A stretch of DNA of 64,000 bases from Avibacterium sp. 21-586 (GTDB taxonomy: Bacteria > Pseudomonadota > Gammaproteobacteria > Enterobacterales > Pasteurellaceae). The notes under the pieces were generated by a model. The model searched no databases. It was not told where the DNA came from and worked only from the letters and a program-made list of their open reading frames with translations. The stretch spans positions 62,001-126,000 of the forward strand of contig NZ_JAKKOD010000001.1 in NCBI RefSeq assembly GCF_026226775.1, read 5' to 3'. Made by a program: the position numbers and the translations under genes. Of this stretch, positions 58,651-64,000 are shown in pieces. The stretch's first letter is position 1; each line of letters starts with the position of its first letter.

Positions 58651-60024
58651 TTATTTCAACCGCTCTTTTGCTTCAGCAATGGCTTCAGCAACACGCAATG
58701 GAGACACCCCGCCTTTGGCGCAGCGTTTGTCTAAGCAAGATTGCAACGATAGGATTTCATACACATCATCGCTAATTACATCGCTGAATTGGCGGAACTC
58801 TTCTAAGTGGAGATCTTCTAAGCCTTTGTGCACGCTGATAGCATATACCACCGTTTCGCCTACAATATGGTGAGAATCGCGGAATGGAACGCCTTTGGCT
58901 ACTAAATAATCGGCTAGCTCGGTCGCATTTGAGTAACCTTTTAATGCCGCTTCACGAGTGCGCTCAACGTTCACTTTAATATCATCTAACACGAACGTTG
59001 CCATATCCAAGCAGTCTTGCCAAGTATCCAAAGCATCAAAAATGCCTTCTTTATCTTCTTGCATATCTTTGTTATAAGCGAGTGGCAAGCCTTTTACCGT
59101 CATCAACATTCCGGTTAGCGCACCCATTACACGGCCAGCTTTACCACGAATGAGTTCACAAGCATCAGGGTTTTTCTTCTGTGGCATTAAGGATGAACCA
59201 GAAGTAACGCGGTCAGAAAGCTCCACGAAATCGGCTTCACCGCTGTTGAAGATAATCATATCTTCTGCAAAACGTGAAAGGTGAGCCATACTTAACGAAG
59301 CGGTGGAAAGCAATTCGATAATGTGATCACGGTCGGAAACGCTGTCTAAGCTGTTACGGGTTGCCATTGCAAAGCCAAGATCTTGCGCTAATTGCTCACG
59401 ATCGATAGCATAAGCCGTGCCAGCTAACGCTCCGCTCCCCAAAGGGCAAGTATTCATTCGATGATAAGCGTCTGTCAGACGAGAATAATCGCGTTCAAGC
59501 ATTTCCACATAAGCCATACACCAGTGAGCAAAGGTGATTGGTTGTGCACGTTGCAAATGAGTATAACCCGGCATTACGGCGTGCTGATTATTTTCTGCGG
59601 TTTCTACTAATTTGCTCTGCAAAGCACGAATAGAATATTGCAACTCTGTTACTCGTTGTTTGCACCACATTTTGATGTCTAGTGCCACTTGGTCGTTACG
59701 GCTACGCCCTGTGTGCAATTTTTTACCTAGATTTCCCACTTTGTTGATGAGCTTACTTTCAACCCAGCTGTGAATGTCCTCAGCGTCATCTTGTAAAATT
59801 CCTTGCAAATTTGACCGCACTTCAATTAATAGTTCGTTTAAGGCACGCTCTAATTGTTGTTGTTCTTGTGGACTTAATACGCCAACGCTGACCAAGGCTT
59901 TTGACCAGCCGATTGAGCCTTCAATATCCTGTTCTGCAAGGCGATAGTCAAAGCGTAGTGAATCGTTAAAATCTTTAAAACGTTTATCTGCGGCTTGTGT
60001 GAAACGCCCACCCCAAAGTGCCAT
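58651..60024 (-). CDS. argH: Argininosuccinate lyase ArgH
   Basis: 457 residues, same as E. coli. [20 protein letters not shown] opens the protein, [19 protein letters not shown] and [17 protein letters not shown] hold active-site residues, and [20 protein letters not shown] is the fumarase/lyase signature. It splits argininosuccinate into arginine and fumarate. It follows argB on the same strand after 84 bp, but a hairpin between them suggests separate or reduced expression. Confidence 0.96.
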   Translation of the reverse strand: MALWGGRFTQAADKRFKDFNDSLRFDYRLAEQDIEGSIGWSKALVSVGVLSPQEQQQLERALNELLIEVRSNLQGILQDDAEDIHSWVESKLINKVGNLGKKLHTGRSRNDQVALDIKMWCKQRVTELQYSIRALQSKLVETAENNQHAVMPGYTHLQRAQPITFAHWCMAYVEMLERDYSRLTDAYHRMNTCPLGSGALAGTAYAIDREQLAQDLGFAMATRNSLDSVSDRDHIIELLSTASLSMAHLSRFAEDMIIFNSGEADFVELSDRVTSGSSLMPQKKNPDACELIRGKAGRVMGALTGMLMTVKGLPLAYNKDMQEDKEGIFDALDTWQDCLDMATFVLDDIKVNVERTREAALKGYSNATELADYLVAKGVPFRDSHHIVGETVVYAISVHKGLEDLHLEEFRQFSDVISDDVYEILSLQSCLDKRCAKGGVSPLRVAEAIAEAKERLK

Positions 60025-60068
60025 AGTTTATCCTTATCTTTCTGATTTTTATGATTAAAAAATGTAGA

Positions 60069-60088
60069 GGCGAACCCAAATGTTCGCC
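60069..60088 (-). terminator. Terminator between argB and argH
   Basis: GGCGAAC (60069-60075) pairs with GTTCGCC (60082-60088). On the minus strand TCTACATTTTTTAAT follows. Confidence 0.65.
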
Positions 60089-60108
60089 CATATCAAATTA
60101 CTTTACGT

Positions 60109-60882
60109 TTAAGGTAAAATTCTGGTGCCGATTATCTCACCTGCAAAAAGTGCGGTCAATTTTTCTGGATATTTCCAGTTGGCAATATCCACGCCCGTAT
60201 TAAGCATTTTTGCTGCATCTAAGGCGGCATTGACCTTCACGATCATACCGTCTGTAATTACACCTTGTTGAATAAGCTGTTGAATTTGTTTGCTATCAAG
60301 CTGTGGCAGGCGCTGTTTATTCGCATCTAAAACACCATCAACATCAGAAAGCATCACTAGCTCGCCACCAATTAATGTGGCAACCGCGGTAGCTGCTTGA
60401 TCTGCATTCACGTTCATCAAATTCCCTTGATCGTCCACCGCAATGGAGCTAATAATCGGTAAAAAAGCTTCACTCAACAATGTATGCAAAAGTTTCGGAT
60501 TATTTGGCGTAACATTGGCAACATGGCCAAGTTCTTCATCAAAGACTTGCGCAGTGGTGAGCTTGCCATCGGCCAAACAAAGCCCCACAGGGTTGAGATT
60601 AAACTTTGCCGCTTGCGCCACTAAAGTTTTATTGGCAATGCCTGCAAGCGCGCCTACGATAATATCAATTTGATCCGCAGGCGTTACTCTCAAACCATTT
60701 TTCTTTTGTACAGGTAATGCAAGACGTTGCATTAATTCATCTACCACGCAACCGCCACCGTGTACGATGAGCAAAGGGCGGTCGAAATTTTGCTGATAAT
60801 TTGCTAATGCGGTAAACAGATTTTCCATTGCTTGTGGGGTATCTAACAGTACACCGCCTAATTTAATTACTAAAGGTTTCAT
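60109..60882 (-). CDS. argB: Acetylglutamate kinase ArgB
   Basis: 257 residues (E. coli 258) of the amino-acid kinase family. [57 protein letters not shown] and [20 protein letters not shown] are the expected substrate and ATP-site segments. It phosphorylates N-acetylglutamate in arginine synthesis. The gene starts 12 bp after argC, forming an argCB operon under the ARG boxes at 61932-61970. Confidence 0.96.
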   Translation of the reverse strand: MKPLVIKLGGVLLDTPQAMENLFTALANYQQNFDRPLLIVHGGGCVVDELMQRLALPVQKKNGLRVTPADQIDIIVGALAGIANKTLVAQAAKFNLNPVGLCLADGKLTTAQVFDEELGHVANVTPNNPKLLHTLLSEAFLPIISSIAVDDQGNLMNVNADQAATAVATLIGGELVMLSDVDGVLDANKQRLPQLDSKQIQQLIQQGVITDGMIVKVNAALDAAKMLNTGVDIANWKYPEKLTALFAGEIIGTRILP

Positions 60883-60894
60883 TCTTTTCTTCCG

Positions 60895-61902
60895 CTAAAT
60901 TAATCCTAAGGTTTCCACAAAACCATAACGAATATTGGCACATTGCACCGCTTGTGCTGCCGCGCCTTTAAGTAGATTATCTTCAGCACCAACAATGATA
61001 ATGTGATCATTTTTCACCGCAAAACCGATGTCGCAATAAGGTGTGAACTCCACCGCTTTAATGCTTGGCAAGCCTTGTTCATAGACACGCACAAGAGGGC
61101 GATGCGCGTAATATTGCTGATAGGCTTCACGAATTTTCTGTTCGTCCACGCCGTCTTTCAATTTGGCGGTAATGGTGGCTAAAATACCCCGTTTAAAGTT
61201 GCCTAAGTGCGGAGTAAAAATCACTTCTGTGCCTAAATGGGTGGCAATTTCAGGTTGATGACGATGGGTAAATACGCCATAAGCATTCAGGCTGACTTCG
61301 CAAAAACTATTCGTGAGCGAGGCTTTACGTCCTGCACCGCTTACCCCACTTACTGCATTAATAATCGGTAACTGATTGAGAGCTAATAAATTATTTTCAA
61401 TTAATGGCTTTAAGCTGAGCTGCGAAACCGTTGGATAGCAACCTGCCACCCCCACTAAATCCGTTTGTGCAATGGCACGGTCATTCCATTCTGCTAAACC
61501 ATAAACCGCTTTTTCTAATAATTCAGGATAGCGATGTTCAAAACCATAATATTGTGGATAAAATTCTGCATTATTTACCCGAAATGCACCAGATAAATCA
61601 AATACTTTACATTGATTTTGTAAGAAAATTGGCGCAAGATCGTGGCTAACTTCGTGTGCTGTGGCTAAAAAGACCAGATCGTTCTGCTGGGCAAGTGCGG
61701 TTAAATTTTCATCTAAAGGTTGTAAGGGTAAATCAACAAGCTGCTTCAGTTGCGGATAAATGTCGGAAATAGATTTATGTGCATCTTGGCTTTGGGCAGA
61801 AACATATAATCCATTGAGCTGAAATGTGGGATGTAAAGTGAGGATACGAGCCAGTTCAGCCCCCGTATAGCCACTTGCCCCAATAATAATGGCTTTTTGC
61901 AT
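60895..61902 (-). CDS. argC: N-acetyl-gamma-glutamyl-phosphate reductase ArgC
   Basis: 335 residues (E. coli 334). The NADP motif is [18 protein letters not shown], the catalytic Cys is in [19 protein letters not shown], and the C-terminus has [20 protein letters not shown]. It reduces N-acetylglutamyl phosphate to the semialdehyde. ATG 61902 is used (AAGGTG upstream, and MQKAIIIG as in homologues) rather than the longer 61959 reading, which would cross the ARG boxes. It is divergent from argE. Confidence 0.96.
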   Translation of the reverse strand: MQKAIIIGASGYTGAELARILTLHPTFQLNGLYVSAQSQDAHKSISDIYPQLKQLVDLPLQPLDENLTALAQQNDLVFLATAHEVSHDLAPIFLQNQCKVFDLSGAFRVNNAEFYPQYYGFEHRYPELLEKAVYGLAEWNDRAIAQTDLVGVAGCYPTVSQLSLKPLIENNLLALNQLPIINAVSGVSGAGRKASLTNSFCEVSLNAYGVFTHRHQPEIATHLGTEVIFTPHLGNFKRGILATITAKLKDGVDEQKIREAYQQYYAHRPLVRVYEQGLPSIKAVEFTPYCDIGFAVKNDHIIIVGAEDNLLKGAAAQAVQCANIRYGFVETLGLI

Positions 61903-61931
61903 AGAACACCTTATAGATAATAATACAATAC

Positions 61932-61970
61932 ACTGATTAGTTATGCTATTATTGTGCATAATTAATCATA
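61932..61970. promoter_or_regulatory. Tandem ARG boxes (ArgR operator) between argC and argE
   Basis: Two matches to TGAATWWWWATTCA stand in tandem: TGATTAGTTATGCT (61934-61947, 10 of 14) and TGCATAATTAATCA (61955-61968, 12 of 14). Their centres are 21 bp apart, the spacing required for one ArgR hexamer. They lie in the 100-bp divergent region and should control both argCB and argE. Confidence 0.78.
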
Positions 61971-62002
61971 AATCAACCTTTAATTTAAAATAGGATAACT
62001 TA

Positions 62003-63145
62003 ATGAAAAAATTGCCGCCTTTCCTTGAAATGTATTCTCAGCTTATTGCATTGCCCACCATTAGTAGTGTAGAAGCAGAATTTGATCAATCGAATAAAGC
62101 CTTAATTGAGCTGCTTGCCATTTGGCTTGACGATTTAGGCTTTAAAACTAACATTATTCCCGTGGAAGGTAGTCGAAACAAATTCAATTTATTAGCCACT
62201 TATGGCGAGGGAGAGGGGGGATTATTGCTGGCTGGGCATACGGACACCGTACCTTTCGATGAAGGACGTTGGCATTTTGACCCTTTCAAACTCACCGAAA
62301 AAGACGGTAAATTTTACGGCTTAGGCACAGCGGATATGAAAGGGTTCTTTGCATTTGTGCTAGAAACTTTACGCCATATTGATCTCAGCAAATTAAGCAA
62401 ACCGTTACGTATTCTTGCCACTGCAGATGAAGAAACCACACTTTTAGGCGCACGAACGTTCAGCCAGCACAGCCATATCCGCCCAGATTGTGCCATTATC
62501 GGTGAGCCAACTTCTTTAAAACCCGTGCGCGCGCATAAAGGGCATATCGGACAAGCCGTGCGAATTATGGGGAAAACAGGGCATTCAAGTGATCCTGACA
62601 AAGGTATCAACGCCATTGAATTAATGCACGAAGCGACAGGCTATTTAATGGAAATGCGTAATGAATTAAAAGAAAAATATCACCATTCTGCCTTTGCCAT
62701 TCCTTATCCGACAATGAATTTTGGTGCAATTCACGGTGGTGATGCGGTAAACCGTATTTGTGCGTGCTGTGAACTGCATTTTGACATTCGTCCCTTACCA
62801 CAAATGCGCCTAGAAGATCTCAATGAAATGTTGCAACAAAAACTGCGTCCAATGTTTGAAAAATGGGGCGATCTCATTTCACTGAAAGCCTTACACGACC
62901 CCACCCCAGGTTATGAATGTGAACACTCCGCCCAAGTTGTCCAAGTAGTGGAAAAATTGCTTGGCGAAAAATGCGAAGCGGTAAACTACTGTACTGAAGC
63001 CCCTTTTATTCAACAACTTTGTCCAACATTAGTGCTAGGCCCCGGTTCAATCGAACAAGCTCACCAACCTGATGAATATCTTGCTATCGAATTCATTAAA
63101 CCCACTCAGTCTTTGTTGAATAAGCTGATACAACATTTTTGTTAG
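62003..63145 (+). CDS. argE: Acetylornithine deacetylase ArgE
   Basis: 380 residues (E. coli 383) of the M20 metallopeptidase family. [20 protein letters not shown] and [17 protein letters not shown] give the metal-binding His and Asp, [15 protein letters not shown] the catalytic Glu pair, and [20 protein letters not shown] a third ligand. It releases ornithine from N-acetylornithine, the linear arginine route. AGGAT precedes the ATG by 7 nt. Confidence 0.95.
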   Translation: MKKLPPFLEMYSQLIALPTISSVEAEFDQSNKALIELLAIWLDDLGFKTNIIPVEGSRNKFNLLATYGEGEGGLLLAGHTDTVPFDEGRWHFDPFKLTEKDGKFYGLGTADMKGFFAFVLETLRHIDLSKLSKPLRILATADEETTLLGARTFSQHSHIRPDCAIIGEPTSLKPVRAHKGHIGQAVRIMGKTGHSSDPDKGINAIELMHEATGYLMEMRNELKEKYHHSAFAIPYPTMNFGAIHGGDAVNRICACCELHFDIRPLPQMRLEDLNEMLQQKLRPMFEKWGDLISLKALHDPTPGYECEHSAQVVQVVEKLLGEKCEAVNYCTEAPFIQQLCPTLVLGPGSIEQAHQPDEYLAIEFIKPTQSLLNKLIQHFC

Positions 63146-63203
63146 GAGTGAAATAGTTATTGATAAGTGCGGTAGAATTTTTGTATAGATTGGTGTAAAA
63201 GCA

Positions 63204-63219
63204 TAGCAAACGATTGCGC
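63204..63219 (+). promoter_or_regulatory. PUR box (PurR operator) before purM
   Basis: TAGCAAACGATTGCGC contains the complete PurR core GCAANCGNTTNC with perfect GCAA/TTGC arms. It covers the place of the -35 element for the extended -10 TGCTACAAT at 63225-63233, so bound PurR would block RNA polymerase. The purR gene is in this window. Confidence 0.85.
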
Positions 63220-63224
63220 TGGCG

Positions 63225-63233
63225 TGCTACAAT
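63225..63233 (+). promoter_or_regulatory. Extended -10 promoter element of purM
   Basis: TGCTACAAT (TGN plus a near-consensus -10) lies 42 bp before the purM start and directly after the PUR box. Confidence 0.6.
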
Positions 63234-63274
63234 GTGCCAGATTTTTAATAACTCAAGTCATATAGGAAAAAATC

Positions 63275-64000
63275 GTGAGCAAACAATCATTAAGTTACAA
63301 AGATGCGGGTGTGGATATTAATGCTGGCAATGCGTTAGTGGAAAAAATTAAAGCAGATGTAAAGCGCACTACGCGTCCTGAAGTTATTGGTGGATTGGGT
63401 GGCTTTGGTGCACTTTGTGCCTTACCAAGTAAATATAAAGAGCCTATTTTGGTATCAGGCACCGACGGTGTTGGTACAAAATTACGCCTTGCCATTGATT
63501 TGAATAAACACGATACCATCGGCATTGACTTGGTGGCGATGTGCGTTAATGATTTAGTGGTGCAAGGGGCTGAACCGCTATTTTTCCTAGATTATTATGC
63601 CACAGGCAAATTAGACGTAGATGTGGCGGCTAGCGTGATCAAAGGCATTGCCAACGGTTGTGAGCAATCAGGTTGCGCCTTAGTCGGTGGTGAAACCGCA
63701 GAAATGCCGGGAATGTATCATCAAGGTGATTATGATTTAGCGGGTTTCTGTGTGGGGGTGGTAGAGAAGTCAGAAATTATTGACGGCAGCCAAGTGAAAG
63801 TGGGCGATGCGTTGATCGCATTAGGCTCAAGTGGCGCGCATTCCAATGGTTATTCATTAATTCGCAAAGTGATCGAGCGTTCAGGCATCGATCCTGCTAG
63901 CGCAGAATTAGACGGCAAGCCTTTTGCTGATCAAGTGTTAGCGCCAACCAAAATTTATGTCAAATCTATTTTACAATTAATCAAACACGTGCCTGTTCAC
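63275..64000 (+). CDS. purM: Phosphoribosylformylglycinamidine cyclo-ligase PurM, N-terminal part (cut by window edge)
   Basis: 242 codons are visible (E. coli PurM 345 aa), starting from GTG 63275 with AGGA 7 nt upstream. The reading opens [20 protein letters not shown] and continues with [53 protein letters not shown] and [12 protein letters not shown], all typical PurM segments. The enzyme makes aminoimidazole ribotide, the fifth step of purine synthesis. A PUR box overlaps its promoter; purN would be expected beyond the edge. Confidence 0.95.
   Translation, partial: MSKQSLSYKDAGVDINAGNALVEKIKADVKRTTRPEVIGGLGGFGALCALPSKYKEPILVSGTDGVGTKLRLAIDLNKHDTIGIDLVAMCVNDLVVQGAEPLFFLDYYATGKLDVDVAASVIKGIANGCEQSGCALVGGETAEMPGMYHQGDYDLAGFCVGVVEKSEIIDGSQVKVGDALIALGSSGAHSNGYSLIRKVIERSGIDPASAELDGKPFADQVLAPTKIYVKSILQLIKHVPVH

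Overview
This is a 64 kb piece of ordinary chromosome from a member of the Pasteurellaceae. The clearest signature is the 9-mer AAGTGCGGT and its reverse complement, the Haemophilus-influenzae-type DNA uptake signal sequence (USS). It recurs dozens of times by eye, often as inverted pairs that form terminators. Gene content and order fit the Haemophilus / Pasteurella / Avibacterium / Aggregatibacter group. I cannot name the genus from the sequence alone. I see no rRNA, tRNA, insertion sequence, prophage or CRISPR array.

Layout. 1-6.6 kb, minus strand: uhpA (cut by the window edge), uhpT, a DUF1919 protein, cca, an SH3-domain membrane protein, and a PiT phosphate transporter with its DUF47 partner. 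6.7-16.4 kb, plus strand: a CYTH phosphatase, radA, lrp, ftsK, lolA, rarA and serS. 16.5-20 kb: a decayed reading frame, a YkvA-like protein, ubiF and miaB. 20.2-28.5 kb: a BtuB-like TonB receptor and a BtuF/C/D-like ABC transporter, converging on metH; together they look like a B12-uptake and B12-use neighbourhood. 28.6-38.6 kb: tilS, pdxY, accA, ribA, pgpB, nagK, a SirB2 protein, ilvE, the sRNA gene gcvB, gcvA and rlmM. 38.7-43.9 kb: a small lipoprotein divergent from an HTH regulator, then uvrD and ggt. 44.1-49.6 kb: oppABCDF. 49.8-55.3 kb: a membrane metallophosphoesterase coupled to an AfuA-like binding protein, metC, a 2-Cys peroxiredoxin, a 26-residue YnhF-like peptide and purR. 55.5-64 kb: ppc, a small membrane protein, argH, argB and argC divergent from argE, and the start of purM.

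How it fits together. Several regulators sit with likely targets in the same window. UhpA, with a perfect CRP palindrome, lies next to uhpT. PurR is here together with a PUR box before purM. Tandem ARG boxes, centred 21 bp apart, separate argC from argE. GcvA stands divergent from GcvB. The GcvB R1 region can pair with the start regions of ggt, oppA and perhaps ppc, suggesting a peptide and amino-acid uptake regulon.

Most noteworthy: the unannotated GcvB gene and its predicted targets; the YnhF-like micropeptide; two perfect palindromes sharing a GTTTAA half-site between the small lipoprotein and the HTH gene; a roughly 47-bp palindromic repeat found once on each side of rarA; and a BtuB operon without a recognisable cobalamin riboswitch but with another possible leader structure. 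I found no obviously novel multi-gene defence or biosynthetic system.
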